From Evernia prunastri (taxonomy: Eukaryota > Ascomycota > Lecanoromycetes > Lecanorales > Parmeliaceae), in contig NKYR01000229.1 of assembly GCA_003184365.1 (NCBI GenBank), forward strand, positions 1 to 26,599: 26,599 nt of DNA, read 5' to 3'. The position numbers and the translations under genes were made by a program. The notes beneath the pieces are model-generated. The model was not told where the DNA came from, did no database searches, and saw only the letters and a list, made by a program, of their open reading frames with translations. Each line of letters starts with the position of its first letter. Positions within the stretch are counted from its first letter, which is position 1. Positions 1 to 9,393 of this stretch are shown piece after piece.

Positions 1-2785
1 CCTCTGGCGCATCGAGACATCAAGCCGGCAAACATTCTCATTCGGTCTCGAATACCCTTCGTTATCAAGCTCGTCGACTTCGGATTGGCAAAGAACGATT
101 TTTCATTAAAAACCTTCTGCGGATCAAATGAATACGCCGCTCCCGAGATTTGGGGACGTCATCATTACACAGCTATGGTTGACATATGGTCACTAGGAGT
201 GGTCGTATTACAATTCGGATACGGTCTTCCCACGCCAACGCGAAAGCCCAAGGGCAGCCAATGGTGTCGAGATATAGTCAAAGCTGCCAAGGATGGCGAG
301 GACGGAGACACTTTGATAGATCTCCTCTCAACCAAGATGCTGAGGATGGATTATCGACACCGGCGATCAGCAAGTGATTGCTTGGGGGAAGTGTATCGTC
401 TAGGATTTCACGAAATCCAAACTGTCGACATTGGACGTACAACGCCCAGAGGGAAGACGGCTGGTCGAGACGGCGTCACAAGGAGCAAGTCCGTGATAGC
501 GCAACCCCTTCAACATGCTCGATCAGATAGGGGTGTTTCATCAGGATTTTACGATATAGGAGGCGCATCGGAAATGACTGAAGTGGCTCCGTCGAAGCGT
601 GATCGTCGAGAGGGAACTCACTTTTACAATCGTCCATCTCCACCATCGGTTGACCAGCACCCTCAGGGACCTACACATATCTGGAATCCTCAATCTGGAG
701 ACATTTCCAAGTCAACAATAAGTAAGCGGCGGCTGCGACAGACAGTCCAATCTGCCTCGGACGATGCTCGGGGAAGAGGACAGTCAAAACGGTCACGAGC
801 ATCGGTCTCGTTTGAGGCCGGTGAAGATCCTTCTGAGCCGCAAAACTCTCGAAACAATGAGCAGGGGTCCGAGCAGAACAAGCGCAGCATCAGCACCACC
901 CGTAAGGGACACAACCCCGTAGCACAGCCTTGGCAGATACCGCATGTGGACCCCAGCAAGGCACCGTTGGCAACAGACGTTGCAAGTCTCACTCAAGGTG
1001 TGGAGCCTGTCCCGAGAATGCCCCGTATTACGAGACAAGTCACGCGAAAATCCACACAAAAACGGACGAGGTCTCCTTTGGGAAGGACGTCTCCCCCTGC
1101 AGCGGAAGTGAGTCCAGGAGAGGTCGAGACGCCTTCGTCAAAGCGCAACATTCACGACAATGTGAGAGCATTGCTGGCAGGCAACGTGGACGGCGAGAAC
1201 GAGGGCAAAACCAAAGTACACCATCCTCAATGAGACGTGTCACACATGCTGACCGGTCTTTGTCAAGGTAACCGACTTTGACGGCAGACATGTCCAGATA
1301 AAGATTGACGACAGAACTGTGCTTATGCGAAAAGAAGACTGCTTTCTCAACGCCAGTCAGATACTGACACTGACTAACAAGAATCCCAGTGATATTGAAC
1401 ATCTCCTGCAGCGGCTGCAACAAAGTATCAAGGTCGAGATCCTTCCACCTTTAGCAGGTATTGCTTCTTCAAGCTCTTGGGTTAGCTTCGAACACGGACA
1501 AATAATCTGCAAGCATTTCGGACTGGAGCAGAAGCTGCAGCCATTAGTAGAATATGGGCTGCAAATCCAGCGTAGTGACCACAGCGAGCCTATGGAAAAC
1601 ATTAATAGCGTTCCCAAGCAGGTATGACATCGCCCTTGGTTTGTATAAGGGTCTATTCACAATTACTTCGCCTAGCAGCTTTCTGGATTCTTCGTAACTA
1701 ATACACTTACTCAACCTGTCCTGGTGCGAAAGGCCGACTTTCGAATCAGAGTTAGTGATATTTTACAAGCATCCGGTCAGCCACACACTGAAATATTCGA
1801 GATCAGGCGAGAGTTCAGATACAAAGGTTTATATGTGGATTTCTGGGTTGGGGTAGAGTTGTGTCGGAGGTACGGTCTGCGTGAGTTGGAGAGGGACTTG
1901 CGTAGCTGGAAGCCAGAAAAAGAGCCAGCAAAAGAGCCAGCAAAGAAGCCGGCAAAAGAACCAGCAAAAGAACCAGCAAAAGAACCAGAGCTTTCAGGAT
2001 TCATTGAAATCGCAGAATTTCCTAGCCCTATTATGGTTCGAAGGTCAGACTTTAGAATCAACGCCTCCCACATTGCCAAACTTAGTGGCCGTTCAAGACA
2101 TACAGTAAGAGATCTCAGAAAGTGGTTGGGTTCTGAGAAGTACACGATCGTGCGGGGAAGTAAGAAGCATCAAGGCACGTATGTGGATTTCGATATTGGA
2201 ATAGAGCAGTGTCGAGAATACGGACTACCTGAGCTGGAGAAGCGACTTCATAGCTTGAGGCGTACTTTGGAAGGGCCGGTATCAGAAGCAGAGCCCAGTC
2301 ATGTCGAACCCCGGCTCCCGGTATCGGACGCAGTCTCGGCGCGGAATGAGAGCTTTGAGTCTAGGGGTATCTGGAACCGAGATCCACCGCCAACATTACC
2401 AGGAGGGTCCATTCTCGATGGGCCAATCGAAGTGGAGGACGCAGATGAGACGGATTCAGGCTCAGACGTAGCAGGCTCAGGGGATAGTGTCACATCTCGC
2501 GAACCCTGTCCGATACAACGAAACGCTCAACCGGCACCATCAATCCGTTGTGCAAAGGACATGACATCGTCGCGCACATTAGGACGTGACACCAGGTCTT
2601 CTCTTCTTGAACTTGCAGACCCTCATTCACCTTCCGCCAAAAGTGTACAATACGAGGTTTGGGATTCTCGGCCTCAGCTCTCGGAATTGACAAAAGTAGA
2701 AGCTCAGTTGAGGCCATCCAGTTGGAAAACGGCCTCGCACTATGGCAGCTTGGGTGATCTATTCGCATTGACGACAGCTTGGTAG
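1..2785 (+). CDS. Ser/Thr protein kinase fused to three KilA-N/APSES-like domains (5' end outside window)
   Basis: Proposed exons are 1-1215, 1268-1621 and 1676-2785, all joined in phase 0. The first intron has a CTGAC branch motif. The window opens inside a kinase catalytic domain: HRDIKPANIL (catalytic loop), DFG at about base 80, then CGSNEYAAPE and a WSLGVV subdomain-IX motif. A basic, low-complexity linker of roughly 250 residues follows. Next come three KilA-N/APSES-like modules, each with an R-K/S-x-D-x-x-hydrophobic-N/V-x-S core, a Y-V-D-F or W-V-S-F strand and a C-x-x-(Y/F)-G-L helix. They lie at about 1268-1560, 1690-1905 and 2005-2265. A Lys-Glu-Pro-Ala repeat separates modules 2 and 3. 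KilA-N folds usually bind DNA, so the product may be a DNA-targeted or nuclear kinase; this is inference. The last 45 or so residues fall in a 140-bp dispersed repeat next to a Helitron fragment, so the C terminus may be secondary. Domain calls are solid; the splice model is moderately sure. Confidence 0.8.
1917..1990 (+). repeat. 12-bp coding minisatellite (Lys-Glu-Pro-Ala repeat)
   Basis: About six tandem copies of a 12-bp unit close to AAAGARCCAGCA encode a repeated K-E/K-P-A tetrapeptide. It forms a charged, extended linker between KilA-N modules 2 and 3. One copy reads KKPA. Unit number is likely to vary between strains. Confidence 0.85.
2628..2767 (+). repeat. 140-bp dispersed repeat, copy A (inverted partner at 24843-24982)
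   Basis: This segment matches the reverse complement of 24843-24982 over 140 bp with three substitutions by eye. The match stops abruptly on both sides. In this copy it is in frame with the last exon of the kinase-KilA-N gene. Copy B is open in the same frame on the minus strand, and all three differences change the encoded residue. No terminal inverted repeat or target duplication is visible. It may be a duplicated gene fragment rather than a transposon. Confidence 0.85.
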
Positions 2786-3674
2786 GAATCAGCGCGGATG
2801 GTCTTTTGATTCTTCTTGATCCAGTTGAGATCACTGCTCTCGCAGGCCACATATGCATCGCAGACGAAATGCTGAAACAGCTTGCCGCTGCGGAGGAGGC
2901 GATTGAATTTGCGGTGGCGGATTTGCATAAGATACCTGTGCAGAGTCAGCGACGAATCAGTAAGAAGAAGCATGACGAACCGGTAGTACGCCTTGAGAGT
3001 CACTCGTTTGGAGCCACCTCTGCCCGTTGCTCGTACTCGTGGTATGGGAGGTCCGCCAGGTAAACGTCGCCGAGCAAGAAGACTCCCACCAAGGCTGTCA
3101 CCCGAATTCGGTATGTTGCCATGCCACGAAGGTTCGCCGAAAGGAAAGATGAGAGGGTAACGCAGAGGCATGTAAGCTGAATGCCAGTACGGAACACTGA
3201 ATCTGTCACCGGTTCTGGCCTCAATCACCACATCCTTCGCCTCAGGCATGCTCAGTGGATCGTCGCGATCGCCCTCCCAAGCGATGGCGACCTCGTCTGA
3301 AGTAGGGCGATTGTAGGTCCTTGGATCATGATGGCGGGGGTTCTCATGAAGCAGTCTGTAGCCGCGAAGATTCGGTGTATTTGCCAGCTGATCAGACATG
3401 GTCTTGAGGGCGTTGATGTAAGGGTTCATGGAGCGAAGAAGTCGAGCTATCTTGCGGTGCAGAGCCTCTTTGGTGGCCTCATGATAACCATGCCTGGCGC
3501 AGTTAGTGGGATGAAAATGCGATTGGAAGAGCCATACCGTGTGATTGCCTGGTCCTGAGTGCTGCCATCTATGGTATAGATTTGGCCAAAGACGTGCCTG
3601 TGGCCTTCCTCTGGTGCAAGGGCAGGCATATGAGTCGAAATGGTGACCTGCACCCTGCAGGTGAAAGGATTCAC
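2768..3674 (-). pseudogene. Decayed Helitron Rep/helicase fragment (Helitron_like_N domain)
   Basis: Reading on the minus strand, the order is FGQIYTIDGSTQ (about 3590), then a shift of frame near 3540-3560, then MNPYINAL at 3429. After that come a YNRPTSDEVA stretch, the HPAYMPL-like string HSAYMPLRYPLIFPFGE, and finally KLFQHFVCDAY and LNWIKKNQKTIRAD close to 2780. This order is the N-terminal helitron-like domain that precedes the Rep and helicase domains of Helitron rolling-circle transposases. The Rep HUH motif and the helicase are absent: the frame runs straight into the 140-bp repeat and stops at 2740. The fragment is therefore truncated at its 3' side and frameshifted at its 5' side. 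No Helitron ends (5' TC or 3' hairpin-CTRR) could be placed confidently. Confidence 0.75.
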
Positions 3675-4040
3675 GCTCTGGCGAATATATGTCGACTTAG
3701 CATGGCCCAGGGTTTGGGCTCCTTAGATATTAGTTCTACTACAATCAAGCCCATGACCACTACATTGACTCCCGTAGCATAGTACGTCCTTTGCACTACC
3801 CCTTTACATCCGGGATATCTTAGTTGGGCCGAACGAGCTCGACGGGCTAATCCGTTACGGAAGCCTTACCGGGAATCCTCTAAACGCTTTAATAATTAAG
3901 GGAACTTGTGGCGAAGTCTAGGTAGTAGGCGGGGCTTTAAGGTTATTAGAACAACGAGGGTAGCTCAAGCCGAAGACTAGGGGACCTATTTCAGGCTCCT
4001 ACCTGCTGCGCCCCTGCACTGCCCGCTGATTTAGCGCACA

Positions 4041-4063
4041 ACGCGGGTGAGTGACACCCGCGT
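4041..4063. repeat. Perfect hairpin, 9-bp arms
   Basis: Arms ACGCGGGTG (4041-4049) and CACCCGCGT (4055-4063) flank a 5-nt loop AGTGA. A smaller hairpin, CCTTAC-CTCGC-GTAAGG, follows at about 4067-4083. Confidence 0.8.
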
Positions 4064-4086
4064 GACCCTTACCTCGCGTAAGGCCT

Positions 4087-4135
4087 TAATCGTCCGGCAA
4101 GTAACTCATGGGCTGAGTTACTTGCCGGACGATTA
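4087..4135. repeat. Perfect 22-bp-arm palindrome with 5-nt spacer
   Basis: The left arm 4087-4108 begins TAATCGTCCGGC and ends AACTCA. The right arm 4114-4135 is its exact reverse complement, and the spacer is TGGGC. The outermost bases are TA on both sides. It could therefore be the two terminal inverted repeats of an extremely deleted TA-targeting (Tc1/mariner-like) element, or a foldback end. It could also be a rolling-circle element hairpin, since a Helitron fragment lies about 400 bp away. Confidence 0.85.
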
Positions 4136-4559
4136 CCCCCAACCCTTGACCTCCAACCCTCAGGCTTGCTCCCGCTCTTGACCCCTCTCTACCCGCGTTA
4201 CTACGTCTTCAAGACGTTGCTATAGTCCTTTCTCGCGTGCCCGCGTCGATGTCCTTAGCATCTGTGAAAGACGAGGTGTTTATGTGAAATAAGCAATTCT
4301 CTAAAAATCGCTCTACCGCGTGGTGGATCTAGTTGCACCTCAGAAGACCTCCAACGCGTCCCGATAGCTTCGCCCCAGTTGCTTACCAGGACGCAAAAGT
4401 ACTTTCTGCGCCACTTCAACACAACCCTACGAGCAGAGCTACAATCACGTACTGGACCACAATCGTCAAACTTGAGCTGTAGCAAATTTGGCTTGATGCC
4501 CATGCCATAGAGGTGCCTCCATTCCCACAGTTGTAAGTTCGAGCCTCAATACAATCGAA

Positions 4560-5957
4560 ATGCGGCTCTTCAATGTCGACGACTTTCAGATCCAGTCTGG
4601 ATATCCAGACCATGATCTCACAGATGCAAGAAATCAACTCTGGTACAGACCATCTGAGGCAGTGACTCATACGCCCAAGTATGCGATCCTTTCACACCGT
4701 TGGAGAAAAGGCGAGGAAGTCCAATTTCGGGATCTACCATCTCTTCCTAAGCAGCAGCTTCGTGATCTCCCGCCTGAAAACCCCGTATCGCCTCTTCCAA
4801 GTAGCAGCCCGCAGAATGATCAACGTAACCTGTCCTCACTCTACAAAATCGCTGGCGCATGCAAGAAAGTTCTCGAGACCAAAGATGAAGCCATGCGACA
4901 CATCTGGATCGATACTATCTGCATCAACCAAGGCGACTCACAGGAGTTGACTACCTCAATCAACTCGATGTTCCGTTGGTATCAAAATGCTCAAGTCTGC
5001 TACGTTTACCTGTTCGATGTATCTTGGGATAGTACCAATCTTCTGATGTCTCAGAAGCAGTTCGTCGGGAGCGAGTGGTTCCTTCGCGGCTGGACTCTCC
5101 AGGAACTCCTCGCGCCAAAACAACTCAAGTTTTTCGACAGAGACTGGAAGCTCATTGGGTCTAAGGACGACCTTGTCACTGAAATTATGACTGCAACGCG
5201 CATCTCAGCCGAGCACCTTAGTGGCGCGTTTCGCGATGCCAGCCTCGCGCAAAAGATGAGCTGGCTAGCCGGTCGCACGACGGAATATCTCGAAGACCGG
5301 GCATATTGTGTACTTGGAATTTTCGATATTTATCTTGACGCGCGATACGGGAGTGGCGAGAGCGAATTCATGCGGCTTCAGCAGGAGATCATAACAAACT
5401 GGCCTCAAGGAGTCCCTTTCGATGAGTCGCTCTTTGCCTGGAGAGCAGAGCAAATTAGCTCGAGTGGACTCTTGGCTCCTGCGCCAGGTTGTTTCCGTGA
5501 CGCCGGAAATATCAAGTTTGTTTTGGACTTGGCGAAACATCGCGGAGAAGAAATGGTGATAGCCCGGAGACGGTGGAGCCCAGGTATGGGAATGGACAAC
5601 GCAGGACAGATAAGTAGCCTCCTGGTGCCATGCCTGGGGTTTATGCCCGGCGCAGGGGTGACCTGGACACTTACCTTTACTTCTGGATTCATCGTCACAA
5701 CCATCCCAGCCATGATCTATCAGAGTTTCTGCAAGCATCGTGAAGTGCAATTGAATTGTTGGACTCAAGGGGCTGACGGAAAATTGCGTGCAAAGGTCAT
5801 CAAGATGGAGTATGGTCGTAATAAGAGATGGCGCCGAGTAGACTGTGGGAAGTGTTACGACTCGTCTTCAACCCTGCTTTACCCTTCTCGCTGGGTCTCC
5901 AATCGCTTCTGTGTCAGATTGAACCTGACGCATGAGATCAAGTACAAGTCCTCTTAG
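4560..5957 (+). CDS. HET-domain (heterokaryon incompatibility) protein
   Basis: Single-exon frame of 465 residues starting with the family-typical MRL(F/L)N. HET-domain motifs appear in order: YAILSHRW (residues 41-48), IWIDTICINQ (115-124) and SEWFLRGWTLQELLAP (171-186). A downstream block LEDRAYCVLGIFDI with FMRLQQEII follows; this block is usual in the HET subfamily that has a DUF8212-like region after the HET domain. HET proteins control vegetative incompatibility: unlike alleles meeting in a fused cell trigger programmed cell death. This one has no NACHT, WD40 or ankyrin part, so it belongs to the short class or acts with a partner. A proline/serine-rich insert separates the first two HET motifs. 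All key motifs are intact and no stop interrupts the frame, so the gene is probably functional. Its flanks are repeat-derived. Confidence 0.92.
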   Translation: MRLFNVDDFQIQSGYPDHDLTDARNQLWYRPSEAVTHTPKYAILSHRWRKGEEVQFRDLPSLPKQQLRDLPPENPVSPLPSSSPQNDQRNLSSLYKIAGACKKVLETKDEAMRHIWIDTICINQGDSQELTTSINSMFRWYQNAQVCYVYLFDVSWDSTNLLMSQKQFVGSEWFLRGWTLQELLAPKQLKFFDRDWKLIGSKDDLVTEIMTATRISAEHLSGAFRDASLAQKMSWLAGRTTEYLEDRAYCVLGIFDIYLDARYGSGESEFMRLQQEIITNWPQGVPFDESLFAWRAEQISSSGLLAPAPGCFRDAGNIKFVLDLAKHRGEEMVIARRRWSPGMGMDNAGQISSLLVPCLGFMPGAGVTWTLTFTSGFIVTTIPAMIYQSFCKHREVQLNCWTQGADGKLRAKVIKMEYGRNKRWRRVDCGKCYDSSSTLLYPSRWVSNRFCVRLNLTHEIKYKSS

Positions 5958-6415
5958 TGAGTAGTAAAATCTTCATGCAATGCGTAAGATCTATCAAAGG
6001 AGCAGGGAAAAGCCCCGTCCACTTTTCGCGTAACTACGTTGCGTTGGCTCTGCCATATATGACGGCAGTAGGTTCGCACGAAAGCTATGTCCTGCAATGA
6101 TGGCTAGCTTCCATCATCTCAACAGCGTGATGTGTGGCGTTCCGTTCATGGCCACTTGCGCTTTACGCGAGGCCTAAAGCAGGAAGCGCTGCCCGCACCA
6201 GAGTGACGGCTAGGCTGTCTTCCCCTCAAGTCCTGTCTGGAGCTATATGCGCGGCAGCTCAACGTGTTTAGTCGGACAGTGTGTGTCAATGAACTGTATT
6301 CGAGCAAAGCTTTGTCGGGTCTACATATATCTCATTAGTGCTCCTAGTTTCCGCCTTTACTCTGCCAATCCTCCATGTCCGCGAACGCCAATGCACCATA
6401 CAGTGAGTGAAATGC
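5958..6415. other. Intergenic, nothing recognised
   Basis: Downstream flank of the HET gene. No convincing open frame, RNA gene or repeat was seen on either strand. It may hold the 3' ends of two convergent genes: the HET gene and the putative minus-strand membrane protein. Confidence 0.5.
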
Positions 6416-6736
6416 CTAGCAAGTGATGGAGGAGAGAAACAGAAACACAGATACAGGACCTCCGAGCATGAAGCACCAAGGGGTCAACAAGCCACCAATT
6501 GTGCACGACAACTCGAAGACCATAAGCCATCCGAATGAAGCGCCTCCTGTGGTTACGCATAAGCCAACAATCAGAACGGTTGGTCCAGCTATGACAAAAT
6601 CCAACCCTGGAAGCCCCGAACAGCATGCGACAACTAGGATGCCTTGTAAGACAACGCCAACCACGCGAGCGACCTGTATTGGCTTCCACGTTTTAGGAGC
6701 GCTGGATCCGTCGCCACAATCTGCCGGTGTTGAGAT
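6416..6736 (-). CDS. Putative small multi-pass membrane protein (3' exon)
   Basis: The minus-strand frame is open for 106 codons from just after a stop at 6737-6739 to a TAG at 6416. It starts polar (CGDGSSAPKTWKPIQ). It then carries four uncharged hydrophobic stretches: VARVVGVVLQGILVVAC, DFVIAGPTVLIVGLC, FGWLMVFELSCTIGGLL and PVSVFLFLSSI. Only a single Asp and a single Glu occur in the last 80 residues, which is unlikely by chance for an antisense shadow. An AG splice acceptor (CTGATAG) sits exactly at the 5' boundary, so an upstream exon with the start codon is possible but was not found. Family not recognised. The plus-strand frame over the same bases (6423-6776) is low-complexity and has no domain. 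Confidence 0.4.
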   Translation of the reverse strand: MSTPADCGDGSSAPKTWKPIQVARVVGVVLQGILVVACCSGLPGLDFVIAGPTVLIVGLCVTTGGASFGWLMVFELSCTIGGLLTPWCFMLGGPVSVFLFLSSITC

Positions 6737-6886
6737 CTATCAGAGTCGACTAGATCAAGTCAATAGTGGTGTGTAACGAGGATTCAATTGATAGGGAGCA
6801 AATCTGTCTCCAGTGGTGAAAGCTATTTGTGGGCCGTAGTGACTTTGCCAAGACACGCCAGGCCCAAATAGGTCGCTAAGTGTGTT

Positions 6887-6980
6887 TGTTGCATGACAGC
6901 CATGGGTTACCGAAATCCATGGATATTCATTATATCCATGGATATTTATGATACTGGTCGTACCATGATGTCATGGTGCG
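6887..6980. repeat. Extra copy of the foldback-element terminus
   Basis: Begins TGTTGCATGACAGCCATGG and runs parallel to 7048-7140, the left end of the foldback element. It shares the CCATGGATAT palindromes and the GGTCGTACC stretch, with about 80-85% similarity by eye. It is probably a remnant of an older family member into or beside which the second element inserted. Confidence 0.7.
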
Positions 6981-7447
6981 GCCTCGCCTCGTACTGATCT
7001 CGCCTAGTCTCGTTTAACCTTTACATCATCCGCGCATATCGGGTATATGTTGCATGACAGTCATAGGTTACCGAAATCCATGGATATAATGGATATCCAT
7101 AGATTTTTATAACACCGGTCGTACCGTAATACCCATCTCATGGGTGTTTAATTCTTTATTAACTTTTTATTCCTTAGAGTATATATATATTATATTTAGA
7201 TTCTAAATAAAAAATATACTAATTTAATATAGATTCTCTAATTAGAAATTTAAATTCTTGAAAAATATTAGTATTTGATAAAGTTAGTATTAAGTGGAAA
7301 ATTTTCTAACTTTAGGGGACGCTCCGGGGGTATCTCCCCCTTAGAGCCCCTAGAAGAAAAAAATAAAAAATCGCGCTAATTTTTTCTAAGGGCTCCCGGG
7401 GTAGTCCCCCCCGGGAGCCTCCCCTAAAGTTGGAAAATTTTCCACTT

Positions 7448-7579
7448 TGTTGGAAAATGTGGCAAACAGCCCGGTGATACTAGTGGCTTGGCAAGCGCAC
7501 AAACATGTATTCTACTTTCTCCTTCATAGTTGCTCCTCAGTCCACTTGATGATAGGTACATCATCCCATATTCCCAACA
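7448..7579 (+). repeat. 5' LTR of the gag-only element
   Basis: 132 bp, TGTTGG...CCAACA. By eye identical to 9394-9525. Confidence 0.93.
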
Positions 7580-7593
7580 GGTTATGACCCCGG
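7580..7593 (+). promoter_or_regulatory. Primer-binding site complementary to the tRNA-iMet anticodon region
   Basis: GGTTATGACCCCGG directly abuts the 5' LTR. Its reverse complement contains CAT flanked as in the anticodon stem-loop of initiator tRNA-Met, with one or two mismatches, rather than the tRNA 3' end. This suggests priming by a half-tRNA. Confidence 0.7.
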
Positions 7594-7857
7594 TTGCATA
7601 GCTTCCAGGAAGTGAGACTCCGTGCCGTACAGATCGAACACGAAACCCGTCAGCCGAAGGAGGAGCTCGCGTTGCTAACTGACACATATCTGGCCTGCTA
7701 GGCACCACACCGAGGATCGCTAAGCGTCAGCCGTTACAGGAGTGCTACTAACTGACGTAGGTTGCGACGATAGCTGGCGAGCATCTGCATAGACCGGAGA
7801 AACGCATATACATTTCCAACTTACGAAAGACACCCTATCTGATACTCATCCGCCATC

Positions 7858-9051
7858 ATGAGTTCAACAACCGACTGGAAGTACGAGAAGCTTCCCATTC
7901 TCACCAAGGCCAATTGTCGTCAGTGGTTCAATCAAGCGAAAACAACACTCGAAGCCAAAGATATCGAATATGTTCTCACCACTACGCGAGAAGCCTACGC
8001 ATTCAACGGCCTCAACCTCCCTGTCGATCCATACAAGTTCAAAGCTTTCAAGAAAGATGATGCCAACGCACGTCTCCTTATTTTACGGGGTCTCGATGAG
8101 TTTACTCAGGAAGATGTGGAAGAGATGACAAATACAAAGATAATATGGGAGCATCTCCAAGGGAAATTCGTAGATAAGAGAGTCGCTACAGGCCTGGCAA
8201 TCCTAAAAGACTTGACAAATTACACATTTGCTAGCGATCAAAATGTCACAAAGATATCTGATGCTTGGAATGATATCAAGAACAAGAGACGTCATCTAAA
8301 AGAGATCAATCCGGAGGTTGCTCAGGCTTTCGGCGAAGGTGTACTCTTTCAAATCCTCTTGACATCGCTACCGGAAGTGTACACATCGTTGGCTGATAGT
8401 CTCATCACTTCTTACGCTACAACGGACGAGAAGCTTCAGAGACTGATGGACAAGGAGGACACTCTTACAAATTCCGACTCTGCAATGGCTGCCTATAAGA
8501 GATCATTCAGAAGCTCCTGTTTTCTTTGTCACGGACCACATCTCGTGTTGCAGTGCAAGTATCTCTCAAAAGCACAAGCCTATATCAATGATAAGAGAGG
8601 CAAGAAAAAAGCCAAGAAGAGACAGCGACATCGTCATGATTCCTCGGACTCCGGAGTTTCGACCACATCGTCAGAATTGTCAGAATCGTCAGAATCAGAC
8701 ACCGGGAGTGATGGAAAGGAAAAGAAGACAAAGCCTTTCAAGTACTCTGCTAAGGACAAATCTAAATCCTCCGTCAAAATCAAGAAGAAAGATAAAGATG
8801 GATCCAAGCACCAGGCTCATACTGCCATCAGTGGTACCTCTGATTCGGAAGACTGTATACACTGCGCTAATGATGCTGTATCCAAAAGCGACTCGGACTC
8901 TGGATCTGATATTGATGATGAAGAGATTCATGCCTACATCGCCAAGGCTAAAGAACTCGGAGTGATGGACGAATTTCTAGCGAGAGCCAAAAGAGCGAAT
9001 GCGGCTGAGAATGGAAGAGTATGGGATTTTGATCCCATGATAGACATCTAG
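7858..9051 (+). CDS. gag: Gag-like protein (UBN2/DUF4219-type) of the gag-only retrotransposon
   Basis: 397 residues. The N-terminal 210 or so residues fit the Copia-type Gag (UBN2) pattern: an L(T/K)xxNCRQWFNQAKTTLEAK-like opening, NARLLILRGLDE, then IWEHLQGKF. A zinc knuckle follows with C221, C224, H228 and C233. Its spacing is C-x2-C-x3-H-x4-C, one residue shorter than the standard C-x2-C-x4-H-x4-C. A basic tract and a long Ser/Asp/Lys-rich tail complete the protein. Gag would form the particle and bind the RNA genome. The frame ends in a normal stop, with no pol frame or frameshift site after it. The ATG has a good context (GCCATCATGA). Confidence 0.85.
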   Translation: MSSTTDWKYEKLPILTKANCRQWFNQAKTTLEAKDIEYVLTTTREAYAFNGLNLPVDPYKFKAFKKDDANARLLILRGLDEFTQEDVEEMTNTKIIWEHLQGKFVDKRVATGLAILKDLTNYTFASDQNVTKISDAWNDIKNKRRHLKEINPEVAQAFGEGVLFQILLTSLPEVYTSLADSLITSYATTDEKLQRLMDKEDTLTNSDSAMAAYKRSFRSSCFLCHGPHLVLQCKYLSKAQAYINDKRGKKKAKKRQRHRHDSSDSGVSTTSSELSESSESDTGSDGKEKKTKPFKYSAKDKSKSSVKIKKKDKDGSKHQAHTAISGTSDSEDCIHCANDAVSKSDSDSGSDIDDEEIHAYIAKAKELGVMDEFLARAKRANAAENGRVWDFDPMIDI

Positions 9052-9059
9052 TCGGATAG

Positions 9060-9207
9060 ACATGGTTAGCCTGCCACAAAAGGTTATGCGTTGGATTCCT
9101 TCAATCGGCAAGCGGTACTCAATCAAGGGGTGGTAATATAGCAGGGGGAGTGATTGAGTATCCGGGGGAGTGCGATTGAAACCACATGGTTAACCTGCCA
9201 CAAAACG
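9060..9207 (+). repeat. Direct repeat and duplicated purine tracts in the 3' non-coding part of the gag-only element
   Basis: ACATGGTTARCCTGCCACAA occurs at 9060 and again at 9184. Between them the motif GGGGGAGTG with ATTGA occurs twice (about 9143 and 9163), resembling the terminal polypurine tract at 9385-9393. This may be a record of internal duplication, or of extra plus-strand primers. Confidence 0.6.
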
Positions 9208-9393
9208 GTCGTGGGATGGAACCTTCAACTTTTCGAATGGTATTCGCACGGTCTGGATCTCGACAATCACTAGGTCGGTTATCATTCTTGACGGCCCCGG
9301 GAGATTGTCTATACTGTGACTACCTTCGAGACTCATTTGGATACTACTATCGCCACTGTTGACATGGTAGTAGAGGTGCTGTTTGAGGGGGAG

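Larger units (their letters stand above)
3675..4559. other. Gene-poor spacer with hairpin cluster
   Basis: No open frame here has recognisable domains. The left part (about 3780-4030) reads like degraded transposon sequence without identifiable ends. The right part (4240-4559) should hold the promoter and leader of the HET gene that starts at 4560. The three inverted repeats at 4041-4135 are listed separately. Confidence 0.5.

Noticed and set aside
6423..6776. 117-codon plus-strand frame
   Set aside because: Low-complexity Pro/Thr composition with no domain; the antisense hydrophobic frame explains the openness better.
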